Numbered from the stretch's first letter, positions 37,749 to 52,454 are shown. The stretch: 64,000 nucleotides of DNA from Pyxicephalus adspersus (GCF_032062135.1 NC_092868.1:43008970-43072969), one strand, 5' to 3'. A program made the numbers and translations. Notes: generated by a model from the sequence alone, not told the origin.

Positions 37749-40197
37749 TTTTCTTCACTAAAATAAATCTTCTCTACCACCAACACTCAATTCTGTTAAA
37801 AGAAAATCGAAACTTAATACAAGAATCACAAAACCCAAAAGGAGGAAACATTACATTTTTACATTACCTATACAAGCTACCAGGACATTTTTCAGATAAC
37901 CTATTTAGGAATACGTTCACACAGATACTCCTGGCACAGAAACCCCCATTTGGTTTTGGTATTTTAAAACCTAAACAGAAGAAACTGCCTTCTTCCAGCG
38001 GCAAATTCTATTTTCAGGAAATATTCTGAACATAAAGATGTCTATCTATGATCTATAGATTGAATGAGGCAAGATTAAAGAAATATCCTGGAGAAAAAAA
38101 AAATGTAAAGTTACAAAGTAGTTGACGTCCATACCAACAGGGTGACACCTGAAAACTATACTTCCTTCTCCTCAAAATTCAGCACCAATGGTAGGCTTGG
38201 CAAGTTCTGGTAGAAGGCGCAAGTGTGTGTTCTTTAGCTACATTCCTTTCACCTGTCCTCCATACAATGTCATCTTTAAGCCCGGAATAGAGCTCAGTTA
38301 CTCATTCAAATCCGGTTAACACAAAACCGGCTGAGAGTCTTAAACTGTCCGCTATCCTTCTGACCCTAATCCATTGGTTGCTTTTGATTCAACTGCACTG
38401 TCCTTGGAGTAGCATAACAAGTTTTTTCCATAGGTAAAAACATTCTTTACTTTTTGGGTTTCAGCTTTGGCGTGTTCATAAACATAGCTGTAGATGAAGG
38501 GTTTCTAACAGTACAAGAAAAAGAAATGCCTATATGTGGCAAAACTCCTATTCAATGATATATACAATGATACATGCGGTACTATTGAGTAAAAATATCC
38601 AACATTTGACAAAGCTTAAAAACCTCTGGATTTGAAAGGACACATCAAGACATTTGCAGAAATAAAAGGAAAAGTAGCTTGTTAGAACGGGAAATGTGTG
38701 AGAAATTGCCAGATGGCTGTATTTGATTCCAGGCTAATACACTTAGCAGCTTGTTAAAACCAGCCAGATAAGTGTCCGACTAGAGTAAACACCAACTAAA
38801 TCCCCCTCTTCTGTGTAGGTCTAAATTGTTAAAGCTTACCATTTTGCCTTGAGTTAACTTCAGCCTATTAATATCAATTTCAAAACCAGCCAGATAAATG
38901 TCCGAATGGAGTAAACAAAAATTAAATCCTCTCTTCTGTGTAGGTCTGAATTATTAAAGCTTACCCCTTGAATTAAACTTCAATATCTATTCACAAAACC
39001 ATTTAGAGGCAAATCAGAATAGAGACCATGAAAAAAAAAAAAAAAGTTGTACAGAAGGACCCTTCCAGTCGAAGAAAAAAAAAGTCTCAAGACTATATGC
39101 AAATCAGGTTGACAATTGGGGTAATCATCAATTCTAAAACATTTACTGAATTTGCTGCCCTGATAGTCTATGTCCATTTGTAGATCAATGCCATGCTCAC
39201 CTTTCGGCTTCTTTCCCACCACTGTTCAGTTACCTCCAGTCATGTCAAATGCAGACTCAATTAGTAAAATGCACCTGAGAGCAAATCCCCTTAATCTTGT
39301 TGACGAAAATATTCCTGTATGTTAATGCTCCGTTTGGCAGAGAAGCAGTTTACTTAAAGCTGCATTTACAAGCGTCTAGCTTGAAAGACTGTATGTAACA
39401 TTACATCAAATGTTTGAGTTTGCATTGCTGCAAAACCATTGCTAAAGCTAAATCCCGTTCCAGCCAGGAGAACCATAATGCAAGATAAAAAGTATGAGGG
39501 AATTTCAGGTGGAAAAGCCAAAGCTCCTCTACCCGTCACTAAGGACAGGCAAATCTAAAGAACTGAAAATATAAAAGGCAATTTTATTTTACGTTATATA
39601 TTAAGATCTGTGATCACTTAAAGATGAATGGAACAATATTAATAGTAAATTATCCCTAAAGCGCCAAAACACATAGTACAGCATTCTTGCAGGAAGCTAT
39701 AGAATGATCAACATTTGTTAGCTAAAGGCTCAATGGTAGCCAAAAGTTTAAATAGAGAACCTTTGTTTTATTACTGTATTCTAAAATATAAACAAATCTG
39801 ATAGATGTAAATCCCTCTAAACTTATCTGAAACAATTTTGGAAGGATGCAGGCTTTAATGCAGTTGTAGCCGAATAATGTACACAATTTTGGTGCTAATC
39901 TGCCCAGATGGATTAACGGATGCATACTTCATTAAAACCATGACTTCCCCAGGGTAGACATTCAGAAAACTCATCCACCAACGCCCATATTCAGCTTAGC
40001 TCAATATATAACTTCCTCTTGAGGCAAATGAAACATGAACCCATTACCTCATTTCCATACACATATGATTAAGGTACAGGTTTATTTCAAATTTTTTCAA
40101 TTTGTTAACATTTCCTACTAGGAAGGCGGCTCAGTATTGGTAGTAAGGGCAGGTATTCACTATTCCTCTGGTAAGCACCAAACCACAGATAAATAAA

Positions 40198-40317
40198 GCT
40201 ATGTACATATGCTAGATAACTATAGACTGTGTCCAATAGTCCGAATTGTCAAAATGCTGTCAGTGGAAACTAACAAAATATTATTTCCAGCAGCCCAAAT
40301 TGACACCTGTACATAGC
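40198..40317. mobile_element. 120-bp MITE in gnb1 intron 1
   Basis: The terminal inverted repeats GCTATGTACA / TGTACATAGC are perfect over 10 bp, flanked by TAAA on the left and TTTA on the right. It is one of the shortest elements of the TTAA-type group here. Confidence 0.65.
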
Positions 40318-40946
40318 TTTAGTGGCATTTTTTCCTAAAATGCAGACTGTCTGCTATGCTATGGTGCACTAAAATGCATAAAGGTTGTGCTGGCTAGGTG
40401 CCTTTGAGGTGCTAGGTATTATATATGGGGCACTGCAATGCACAGTTCTAAATGAGGTTTAACAATAGAACAAGCTACTACTGTAATAAAATAAATTCAA
40501 AGCTAAATCTACAGCTAGCTAAGGAATATGCCATTCCTTTACTGTTGTGTATTCAATATTTTATACCTCTTGGACTTTCTAATAATCATTATATAGGATG
40601 CTAATACATTCTAAACAATTAACAAATTACACAGAACCCACTTTTAAGATCACAATGCACTTCCAGTCAGACAGAATAACGTGGCGTGCACACCCAAATG
40701 GTGGAGGAGAGACACAAGCCATTAGCAGTACCACAGAGCTGGAGCACAGATATGTAAGAATATCAATGCATGAGAAGGATTACTGCGTGCTAAAGAGGAT
40801 CTTCAAAGAAAATGCTGCGTTGGCACACTGCGAGATTATACTTTCTGTGAACTTGATAGTAGTCAGAATAAAGATTGCTAACCTACCAGGTCTTAATAGA
40901 ACAGGGTTATAGGTTTGGTCACATTTAAATTGTTGACAGATTCCCT

Positions 40947-41208
40947 TTATTATTATAACAGTATTTATATAGCTCCGACATATTACGCAGCACTTTCCAA
41001 AGTCCATATTCATGTCACTAGCGGTCCCCTCAAAGGAGCTCACAATCTAATGTCCCTACTTCAGTCATAAGTCTAATACAGCCTAAAGTCAATATGGGGG
41101 GGAAGCCAATTAACCTAACAGCATGTTTTTGGAATGTAGGAGGAAACCCATACACTAACATGGGGAGAACCTGCAAACTCCATGCAGATAGTGCCCTGAC
41201 CGAAATTT
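40947..41208 (-). mobile_element. tRNA-derived SINE, 5'-truncated, in gnb1 intron 1
   Basis: On the minus strand it runs from AAATTTCGGTCAGGGCACTA through GCATGGAGTTTGCAGGTTCT to the tail GGAGCTATATAAATACTG. It lacks the box A end. Confidence 0.7.
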
Positions 41209-42391
41209 AGGGAGATTTTCCCCTCTATCAGTCTCTGCCCATTATGTCAGAAAAACATAAGGGTAAATCCGAAATTCAGTTGTCAATAAATCCAGATGAA
41301 AGGGACTTGTGTTCCCATTATACTTCTCAAAGATAGAAATTTTGTTCACGCCAAAGGGTTTTCCCCTGTCCAGCAAAGCACAAAAAACTTCCCAATAGAG
41401 TAAGAAATATTATTTTCATTATTATGTTTTACATACTTTTCCAAATCAATGCTTTAAGTGTCAAAAAATATATGTAGAGGGATTGACACATTAAGCCTGC
41501 TAGAATGCGGTACCAAGCCTAAAATACATGCACTTTCATCTTATATCTGGGGTGGGGAAAAATCTTGGCACTTGGAAGCAAGTGTTTCATCTACAGTATG
41601 CATCTAGAATGATGCATACTAAATAATGCAAAGACCCCCCCTTCACACACACACTGTCAACTATTATAAAAAGTAGTTCCCAAAGGTTTTGTATCCTAAC
41701 AATAACAGCACAGGAAACTCAAATGACACTTTTTATGAATTTGCTGTCGATATTCTGTTAGATTATTTCTTACACAGCAGTTGAAAGAGGAAAAGGTGTG
41801 GTAAATCAGACTTGGGTGTGGGTTCCTCATGCAATCACAATTACTTGCAGTATCAAGACAAATGGCAACACTTTACCATGCACAGACCTCGAAGAATGAA
41901 AAGTCGTGAAAGAAACACAGAAGCACCATTACTGTAAACCTATATTTAGGGGAAGAGTGGGAAAGCGACACCTTCTTCCAGGATTTTTAATGTCCTCCGT
42001 GTCCCTGCTGGAGATATTCACCTATTTGTCCTGCTGGAGACATTCACCTATTTGTCCTGGGACCAATATCAGACAAAGAAGAAGAATCCGACACGAATGG
42101 ATGTCATGAAAAGTAAAAATTCAAGGAAAATCTTTCAACAAGGACAAAAAAAATTAGCTACAACATGAACTTAAAAACCCCTCCTGACTCAAAAAAGCAG
42201 AGGAGAATAAAAGGGACTCTGCTGCCAAGTCTAAAGTTTAAATTAAAGTTGTAAATACTGTAGAATATCACAGCACTGAAAACTGTCCTACAATGAACAC
42301 AAAAATGTCACAGAGGTGACCTTTAAGAGAATGATTAGTCCAGAAGAAGCCAAGGTAAATAACAGCTTTTACATGCAATATGTTTTTGTCC

Positions 42392-42690
42392 TTTAACCTC
42401 CTGAGCGGTAGGTAACCCCAAGTGTGGTAGCTTGGGTAGCTAAAAAAAAATTAAAATAAAGACTTACCTGGTCCCACCGGCGTCTTCCAGTGCCCGGCCC
42501 GTCCGATCCCATCCTCTGGCCGCGTCCTCTGTCCGATCTGCCCCCCGGCGAGTGCGCTGACGTTTCCCAGGAGTTCCCGGTGGTATGGTGCGTGGGAGGA
42601 AGGGTGGCGGGAATTTCAAATTATTTTGTATTGGATTCAATACAAAATAACTGTATTGAATCCAATACAAAGTAATCATAATATAATATA
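42392..42690. repeat. Interspersed repeat with perfect 20-bp inverted repeat at its right end
   Basis: It begins with TTTAACCTCCTGAGCGGTAG, passes through a GC-rich middle and ends in a hairpin-forming segment. The arms are 42625-42644 and 42652-42671, identical as inverted copies, with a 7-base loop (AAATAAC). Confidence 0.6.
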
Positions 42691-42705
42691 TATATCCTCT
42701 CCAAG

Positions 42706-42922
42706 AGTGACATTATGGCATAACCCCGCCCCCTTTCCCATTGCAGATCTAAGCCTGCAATGGGAGTGGGCGGGGAAGCCTACTTCCACCCACTTCCCCG
42801 AGCCTGGGAACTGCATTGGGGATGTGGTCCGCGGCTCTGGCCTTTGCGTCGCCCAAGCGGGGTCCTTTTCATGACCACAGTCCGGGGTGCACAGGCCAGA
42901 GCCGTGGACCACCGGTTGGCTA
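42706..42922. repeat. GC-rich repeat with long inverted arms, hAT-related
   Basis: The arms at 42824-42843 and 42893-42912 (GTGGTCCGCGGCTCTGGCCT and its inverse) pair at 19 of 20 positions. CAGAGCC-TGGACCAC is also present in the element at 63390-63709, and a similar CAGAGCC-AGACCACC in that at 53234-53416. Confidence 0.5.
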
Positions 42923-45900
42923 CGTTAATCTTGCATAAAATTATACTTTTATTTAAAATTATACTCATCCCTTCCATTCCTTGTGATTCTGCAATTTTTG
43001 TTGGGCAAAGCTTTAAAAGAACAGCAAAAACAAACCCACACACACCACAAAATTAGACTTTGCTTCATGCAGAACACTCCTTGAGGTAATTTTGCGTGAC
43101 AGGCAGATGAATTAGCTTAAGATATTGCAGACTTCATTTTTGTATCCATTTATGTGTATGAAGAAAACCCATTGTATCAGACAAATTTTGAAAAACATTC
43201 CAAGCCACTGCAAATCAACACCATCTTGCAAATAAAAGTGTATCCAATATCCAAAAAAGTTGCAAAGCTAAGATGGAAAGGTAGCTCAGTTTTGAAAAGA
43301 CTTGGCAGTCATCAACAAAAGAGGTTTAAGATCTTATCACTCTTGGTAAAAATCATTCTACATATATAGCTTAAAACGTTCAAAAAAAACTGCAACACTA
43401 TTTAATAGCAAGAGTCATCTTTTAGAAAGTATATTACTTAAAAAAAAAAAAAAAAAATGCTGAAAACAGATTCCAATGGCGAAATTATTATGAACCAAAT
43501 TCAATAACCCACAGATGACGATTAAAAAAAGTATACCAAGCTAAGAACTGAAATTACAGACTGATTAAACTGGTATGAACTTTACCACAACTCATAATGT
43601 GGCTCTGATGTGCCTGTACGCAGATCCGGATCAGAGCAATAAACTGGTGGGACTGTCTGTGGCACAGATACACTGTCCCAGAAGATCTTGTTAGATTCAA
43701 TCCTGTGGACCGTTGGGGACAGTTAATGGAATGAATGCCTTTATCACACAGGGACTGCCTACATACTTTGGCCACATAAGACCAGGCAATGTCCTGAACC
43801 AACAATGGGTCTAGGGGGTTTACCCAACAGCAGTCAGGATACCATAACCTTGAAGATAACAAGATTGCCAATGGCAAACTTGAAATCAAGTATTCTCTAC
43901 AAAATGTCAGCCAGGCTGTACACAGGTGCCACCTTAATAGAGTGTTTCTAGCAGCTTGGTCAGAAACATGTGCAAACCTTGCCCCTGAGGTCATTTTATA
44001 GGGTTGCATTGCACCCTCTTGTTCCCTGTTGCACAAAGGAGTAGGTCCTGCTACAAAAATGTTTTTTATGTAAACCACTCTACCACACTACCCCATGTCT
44101 GACATCATCCATCTGTACAGTTATAAGATTTCCCGCTCCTTTAGCCTGTGGCTGGACAATGAAAGGAGAAACAGAATGATGAGCTCAACTCCTTTACTCT
44201 GCTTACATTTCCTATTGGGATGTTTCTTGTGCTGCTCTATTGTACATCAAAATTCAAATTTTTTTTTATCGCGCAGACCTGCAGCAAAGCATAAAAATAT
44301 AATTTAGAAATGAGAAAAAGTTGCACAAGCAAATTGTCTGAGGAGATTCTGCTGCACAAGCGACTCCCTTTCTTTGGTAACACTGAAAGATTGCAGGCAG
44401 TCACATTTGCCGGAATCAATAAACAGGAAGCTTTCAAGTACAAAATGATGTCAATGCAATCTTGTCTTATCCATGTTTACTTTCAGTGGCATTTTTAGGC
44501 TTTTTGAAGCAACATACAAAGATACATTGATTGCCAAACTAATAAAAGACCAAGTATTTGGCATACAACATCCCCAATTTACAGAAAAGAACACACGTTT
44601 GAGCTGTATATTTTTCATATGTGATATTGGTAAACCTTGTAAAATAGGCTTCAAAATCGCTCTGATCTGATGTTTTCATACACCTATTTCTAGCTGTCGA
44701 ATGACTATTCCCAAGAGAAGTGGCAAACAAACAAGTTATTCCACAGGGTGAACTTGCCAATTAGAAAACCAACACCTGGTTACCAACACAAATTATCAAC
44801 TCAAACAACTAAAAAGTTATAGCGCTATAAATAAGCCACAAAAATATATCCAGTGTCCCCATCAAACTAAGCTAACCAAAATCTGCAGCAGATATCAGCT
44901 GCAGGTTTATTACATGGTTTTATTCAGGCTCTTCCATACACTGTGGCAGTCAGTTACAGAATGGATGCATCTGTGAGCAGTGAGGCATTGTGAACAGTGG
45001 CAGATTAATCTCTATAGCAACTGCATGCACAGTATATATTTATGAGGTTAGGAACAGAACACTTCGAAGATGTCATGATGCTTCCAGCATGCTATGCATT
45101 CTCATTTGCAATGCAAGTCGAACACCAATAGGTAGGTCAGGGCTTCTGAACATCTTTCTGAAGAATATAACACAATAACATTTTTATGGATATACAGAAG
45201 TCCAAATTTGCAATCAGTGAACTATCTAAATTGGGAATTGAGCTGTCCACTACTTTTTTAAATCTAAATTAGATGTCAACATTATGCAGCAAGCTCCTTT
45301 CATTTAAAACATGATGACATTAAGTGGCGAGAAATCAGTGCCGGAAACGGACTTCTGTTTGCATGTCTGAAGTGATGCTAACAGGAGTTGCAAGTCATGT
45401 TTAGGCTTATATTCTAGTGTCACATTGTCCAGATGTTCTAATTTCTGAAGAAGCTTAAAACTATTTTTATTTATAAATCGTCAGTCATGGTTTATCTTGA
45501 ATGTGTGTCCACTACTCTTGTGAACAAAGAAAACAAAAATAAGTGCATTCTGAAAAGTAGTTCACTGCCTTCCCTTGGGGTGATTAGAACAGAAAGGAAT
45601 CTAGGACACCAGGAGAATTTCCCTGAATGAAATTAGTATTTGGTATTTTTTTCGAGTACCAAATATCCTTGGATATTGTGTTTCATTAAACTGGGTTGTA
45701 GTCCTGGCAATAATTATACATTCACAACTAGGGATTACAACCAATCATTCCAGTTTGCCTGATAATACAATAGTTACTGTCAAAGCAAGACTGATGGGCT
45801 CATCCCTAGCCCTTTTTGTGTCAAGGAGCTTCAGGAAAAGAAAAAAAAAACAAAACATTTTTTTTACCTAGGTTTACTTCCTTTAGCATGATTTTTTCCA

Positions 45901-45983
45901 GTCAGCTTAACCATTATAAATTTTTTAATCAATTTTTATGCTTAGTGGGCAGAAACTAATACAAAAGAGTAAAGGATGGTATG

Positions 45984-45984
45984 G

Positions 45985-46015
<31 letters not shown>

Positions 46016-46016
46016 A
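45984..46016. repeat. (GT)n(AT)n compound microsatellite
   Basis: GTGTGTGTGT passes directly into alternating AT in gnb1 intron 1. Confidence 0.9.
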
Positions 46017-47499
46017 AAATATATAAATTATATATACACATATAAATTATGAGTGACGTAGGCATCCTACTCATTTATGAGTAAGAAAAGCTGCGATCTG
46101 CAGCTTTGGTTTACTGACTGTATAATATAAAAACCTTCCAGATTCTGCTCCCTTTATTTAATATTCCTAACTTTTCATTTAAAAACATGTAGATCAGAAA
46201 ACATAAGCCAGCAGATGAATTCTAAATGCTCTCAATTAACAAAGAACAGCAACAATGTGGCAGCAAACTATTATGCATTCAGTCTTGAACATCCGGTTTC
46301 TAATCTTTACAAGTTATAAGTCAGCCTTGGAGAAAAATCCTTCCAGTCAAGAAGAAAAAAAAATCAGTATCCCCAGAGTTGGCACTATAGATTTATTTTG
46401 TTCTTCAGCAAGTGTTTAGACAGGAAACAGGAACATACTTCCTCTGAGATTAGAAATACATTTTATGTGAAACCTGGCCTTGATATAAGTCGGCATACTT
46501 TTTCTGGAAAAAAAAAAAAATCAGTTTTAAGGACATTAACACTATGACATGGTCAAGCAAATCCTGTAACTATGTATCAAAGCACAAAAATTGCAGCCAT
46601 ATAAATAGGCAGCTGATGACTGTTATAATAGACGGAAAATAGCCAATCAGGTGTTTATCAACAACTTCACCAACTATACCTAACCTACCCCAAGGGCAAA
46701 CATTACATCTATGCTGCCATAATCATTTAAGGCCTCATCTATTTATACAGTAGACACTCAAACATCATTAAAGACAAAACAAGCTGGAGGAAAGACTCTG
46801 GGGGCCAGGCAGTCCGTGATATTTATTTCAGTCCTAACACATTTTAATGAAATGAAAAAGACCCCTAAGTTTCCAAGCTGCTCCATTCTTTAGGGACAGT
46901 TGGTTCATAGCAATTCCAGGGTTCCAACCTGACAAATGTTAAGACTCCCCATTAACAAGTTACGTTACTAGGTAAAGAGGCAACAAAAGCCTGTTTATAG
47001 CTTAACTTTTAAAACTGGAGCGTAAATTAAGGTTATATTTCTTACTGCACTCCAAGTCCACACCAGTAAGATTTTCCTTCATTTCTTGTCTTGATAATAA
47101 AGGAATCAAAAGAAAGTGGAGTGGAAGTTGAAGTCTCCAAAAAACTCAAAGGCAGCAACAAAAGAATTTTTATCGAAAGAAATGCAGAAACATTTAAAGC
47201 TATTAGATTTTTAATGCAGTGTCTTTCGGTCTTGGTGACCCCATTGTCCTCATTTCCTGTCATGGTCACAAGGAAACAACCATCACATCAAAGTGATGCC
47301 AGGCTTGATATGGAGACTCTAATCTATGCTACAACCCATACTAAAATCCTTATGAACACAACCCATAGGGCTTATTCAGACTAGAAATGAGGTTGCATTT
47401 GCCGCTTACTCGTGCTAGCCCTTGGGCTACTCCATGTGGCAGCTCCTCAGGGAATGTATGGGGGCTGCAGTGAGCAGTACTGGGGAAGAAGAAACGGGA

Positions 47500-47680
47500 A
47501 GAAAAGAAGATGGCGGCGTCCAGAAAGTCAGCTCTGGGACGACACGAGACCTGATGGAAGACACCCCTAGATGAATTGGACTGCTCTGTGGAATTAAAGG
47601 TCAGTGGTTATTTTGTTTTTGCATTTTTCATTCTAGTTCCTCCTTAAGGGTTAACTTGCCAATATACATACTGAATGCAA
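47500..47680 (+). repeat. Interspersed repeat family E fragment in gnb1 intron 1
   Basis: AGAAGATGGCGGCGTCCAG leads to GGAATTAAAGGTCAGTGGTT and TAAGGGTTAACTTGCC, corresponding to one end of the 5935-6420 repeat. GGTCAGT/GGTAAGT resembles a splice donor but belongs to the repeat. Confidence 0.45.
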
Positions 47681-48259
47681 ATTTTACCAAGCTTGGGTGT
47701 GTTTTATCGAAGCACATCATGAATGCAGTACCTTGGCATGGAGGAAAGTGTATGAAAGTATAAAAGTTCTGTATTGACCACATTGATCTTCTACTAGCTA
47801 CCTCCATTTCATCTGCATCAGAAGGTTTTGAAAGACCAAAACAATGTCAAAACACTCAGAACACCACTCATCACCCATACTAAAAATGGTTTCTTCAACA
47901 TAACTAATTCTTGAACTATAGTAAAATGACCAAATTCAACCATAGGAAGACAGAACTTGCTATAGCAACATACTGCACTCTAAGGACATCAGCATTACAC
48001 AGCTTGTAGAAGAACCACAGGCATTTCTGCTATAATGTCCCTCGTATTTTGTCATTGCATACAATACATTTGTTACCACACCCAAATGAGTCACACAACA
48101 CATGCAGGACAGTGTGAAATATGATCAAACTAGCAGCTATAGAGAAAGTCAAAGTATTTGTCAGACTAACTCCAGTGCTACCATACTGCCTAAACAAGTG
48201 TACAATATGCTGGACAAATCCAAAAAAAGAGTGTGACAAAGATACATTAATGTGTTACA

Positions 48260-48261
<2 letters not shown>

Positions 48262-48300
<39 letters not shown>
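48262..48300. repeat. 39-base A homopolymer
   Basis: An uninterrupted A run lies in intron 1. Upstream sequence ends TGTTACAAT and shows no recognisable retroposed gene. A second A-rich tract follows at about 48450-48479. Confidence 0.9.
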
Positions 48301-48301
<1 letters not shown>

Positions 48302-50099
48302 AATTCACATGGACTTCATTTGATAGCGTTACCTAAATGGCATGTTTAAGTACAAAGTAAAGGTAACAGGCAGGAACATAGTGGGTGTGCCATTGTTGGA
48401 CAATGAAAAGTAAAATACTTTCAAATTAGACAGACCTTTTCAGTATATAATAAAAAAAAAATAAAAAAATAAAAAAAAACAGAATACAGTATGGCCACAG
48501 TCAGATATTTGTGTGGACTGGAATGCATGTCAACAATCACATTTTTCAGTAGCATACTTTAAAATCTAAATATTCTGCACTAGGTCTATAGTGCAGTTGT
48601 ATATATTGTGCACTAGGTCAGCCAGATATAGCGCAGTTGAGTTTGATGCTTATTAAGAGAATTTCCATATGGAAGACATTTTAGAACACAGCACATCATG
48701 GAACTCAATACCTTTTGCACATTTCACTTTTTTGAAGGTCTGAAATCTGCAGGAACAAAACTATTCAGGCAGTTAGAAGGAGCCTACATGTCTAACAGCC
48801 CTCAAGAATTCTATATATATAGCCCAAAGAGCTAGATCATAGGGGGGGACCGGGCAGAAAAGGGTACACCTTGGGGCAAAAATAATCATAATGTGAATAT
48901 AGTGTTGGTTTCAAAAGAGTATGAAAATACAAGTAAGCAAAGAAGAGATTAGAGGTCATAAACCATGTATGCATTGCAGGTAGCATAATCCTATAACCTA
49001 ACACAAGAAGAATCAAAGCAAAAAAGCCTATACACATTTATTGTCCACACTGCCAATCTAATATATCCTAAAATGGAATATTACAGGGCTGGGAAAATTA
49101 TCAATTCCTTTATGATTCAACAGAAAACCAAAAAAACTATAGAGTATTAAACATTCAAATATTGAAGGGGTTTTCAGATTTTCGATTAGGCCCAGCTTTT
49201 AAATGTTAAGTCCAGTCATTTATAAAGCCCTCACATGATAGAAGCTGGTTAATTACAATTACCAAAAAACAACATTACTCAGGAGTGAGTGATCTTCACA
49301 AGTATGAACAGAGACATGAAAAACTGAAGTTGTTGTTGGCATGCACACGCAGCCCTTAGGGCTTGTTAGCACCAGCGTCTGCTCGGTGTCCAGGTAGACA
49401 CTTCACAGCAAAAAGTAGGGAAAATTATAAAGTTTGAAAGGTTTACGTACATTCTAAAACTAAGCCAAGAAAAGTAAAGAAATTAGGACAAAGTTTATAA
49501 TTAGAATAAAAACAATAGACCCAATGAAAAATTAAACAGGGCAGTACATAAGGTTGTACCAGTAGTAATAGATGCAACATAGTAACAACCCAGATGAGGA
49601 AATGAATGGGAAAATCTACACACAAACATCCACAAGGGCACAAAATAACCTAAATTTATTTTTTCACAACTTTTCAAAGAAAGGACATTTAAATTATGTG
49701 CTAATTCTGCAATACATGCATTCCTTTACAGTTTTAACACACTACAAGTACAGAATAGTTCTTGATGTGCCAGAAATCTAATGTACTTCCTTCTACCTTG
49801 CCTTTTTGACACAACAGTGTATTTTCAGATCTAATATCCCAAAGCACAGAGTCAGACTTCTTTTCTGATAAATTCTACAGATCACAGCCCTCTCCATCTC
49901 TGTAATCCCTCCCAACCGCCTAGGAGGAGAACACAGGAAGTTGTCGGCTCACTTGAGTTTTGTCAAAATCAACAGTTGTTTTTTTTGGCACTTGTAAAGC
50001 AAGTATATATAAACATGGAGTTTATTGTTATGGTTTTCAGACACTTTATTGCTTACAACCAATATTGGGAGGTCACATACACCATGGGGCTGTGAGGTA

Positions 50100-50295
50100 T
50101 TTAGCCTTGTTGAGATGATCCCATCTAAGGCTGGGATTGCTAGGCTTCAATAGCTGAGCTGTGAAGCGCGGCTTTTTTTGACAGTTCCCTTGCAGGATCA
50201 GGCAGGTAGGAGATTATTGCACAAGGGACATTGCCTGTTCCTTTTTGTAATATTCACCTGCATGATCCTGTATTCTGCAAAGTGGGACTTAAGTG
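50100..50295 (-). repeat. Interspersed repeat family A, inverted partial copy
   Basis: The minus strand shows CCTACCTGCCTGATCCTGCA, ACTGTCAAAAAAAGCC, ACAGCTCAGC and AGCAATCCCAGCCTT, in the same order as 2341-2460. It lies in gnb1 intron 1. Confidence 0.5.
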
Positions 50296-52454
50296 TAGAC
50301 AGGAGCTGGACGAGCAAAAAGGCTCTACTGTATTTAAACTGCCATCTCTGACCTGGTACTATAAAGTACCGCCTGCTTGTGTTCTAACCCTCGGCCTTTA
50401 TCACCAGAGGAAAAAAACCTAGAGAACAATTTTAGCAATGGCACCTTGCATAATCTGTCAGTGGCAGGTCTACTTTTAAGCCTATCACCAGGCAAAAGTT
50501 AAATCTGACTGGTTGCAGCTCACTGCACATAAAAATTGCTCATTTTCCTGCCTTACTGATTAAGCTTGTTTATATTGGCCAACTGTCCACTAAGCATTAC
50601 TCTTCCCATACGCAGACATCCAGGAATTGTGTATCAATAATAAGGCTGCCATATGGTTTTAAGTGGATAGTACAACTGAGAATATTAATTACCAAGATTG
50701 TACTTTGACAAGCCAAAATCCAAGGGTGGTAAGAATATAATCCAATTCAGCAACTGATCACTAGCCAGGATACATATTACAGAGTGACCTTTGTTATTTG
50801 CAACAAAGCTTAGCGATTACATTAGCAAAAAGCACCAATACAGCCAGATTTCAAATATATGCAACATCTGCTTGGTTTGAAGGCACCATTTTAATGCATC
50901 CTGGAAAAGGGTGTCAAAATTAAACGCTGGATTTGCAAATGAAAATGTAAACCACCACTAAACTCTGAATTACAAGCCCCTCCCCCACATATACACCTCA
51001 CTTACAGACATTTATGACTATAGGAACCATTACATTACCATTACTTAAGTGGTGAACATTATTTTCTATAAAATCACGAGATCCCCCACTCCAAAAGCTC
51101 TGCACACAAACTTACCCTGCAGCAAAAAGCAAACTAATAAAAGCTTCACAAAAGCATACAAGTCTTCAAAAGGCTGCTTTGACAAAAAAAAAAAAAAAAA
51201 AACATAAGCCCAAGGTAATGTGTTTGCGCTTTGTACCAGAACTCCAAAAGCACAGGAGACCCATTCTTTACCATAAGCATTAGCAAACTGGAGCAGGACA
51301 AAAACTCAAGAAGGTGAGGCCAACATGTTCATGGTGTACATAGGTCCCTAGCTGAATTAAGTTTCACCTTGAAGTCAATTTTAGGGAACTATGAAACAAT
51401 TGCCTAAGCTATAGGAAACAATATGCAGAGTGACTACTCAAAATAAATACATTTCAGGAAAATAACCAAAGCCGAAGAAAGTCAGGTGCAACTAATTTAG
51501 TTAACTGAAACACCATGAGGAAAAAAAAACGCACACAAGATGCCGACAATTAGGCACCGTCTATTACCATACCTAGTTACATAACAAGATTTGATGATGA
51601 CATTTTTACTACATGAAAAAAAAAAAGATTTTCCAAAAAGGAATCTGACACTTAAATCTAAGGGAGAGGAAAAAAAAAAAAAAAAACAGGCATGCAAAAC
51701 AATCCTCTACAAAGAAAGGCAACGTATCCTTTCCACCACAAGTGTTCATACTGGAAATGCACATTATTCAATTGGGGCTCACAGAGTACACACATTATTA
51801 CTGCTAAGGTGTAAAAACTGCAGGGTAAATGCACAAAGAACCTACATGACTGGAGTTTTTTTGGAAGATGGTATTTTACAACATTAGCCTTGCATTATGC
51901 AATGTTTTCAAGTGACCATTAACCATCATGTCAAGTGAAAATGCTGGTTAATAATCCTTGCATATTTAGATTGATTTTTAAGGTTTACTAAGTTTTTTTT
52001 AATACAGATCAAATATAAAACAAGTGGACAAATAAAATGTGTTTACTGGATTACAAATGATTGATTTATAGGTCTATCATAATACCAGCCAAAAAAAAAA
52101 AACTGTATGTAAAATATGCTTAAAATTAGATCACCGTTACCCTGTTGTGCAAAAGATTTTTGTACATAGATTGGTGTACTTGACTTCTATGATAATGTGA
52201 TTCTCAAGACAAGTAATTTCAAACACCTCCCAAGTTTATCTGCAGTCTTATTAAAGTCATCCAATTATTTCAAAAATACTAATTACAGACTTTTACCAAT
52301 ATTATATACTAATTAAAGGAAACCGGTCAGGAAAGAAACATGTGAGTTGCCACAATGGCAGCCCCCATTTTTATTATTAACAGACTGCCTTTTGACACCT
52401 TCATAGTAAGCCAGCACTTAAAAGTCTAATGAATCTCTCTTATGTTGCGCTTAA

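Noticed and set aside
48200..48300. A processed pseudogene ending in the 39-A run
   Set aside because: No recognisable coding or RNA-gene sequence precedes the A run.
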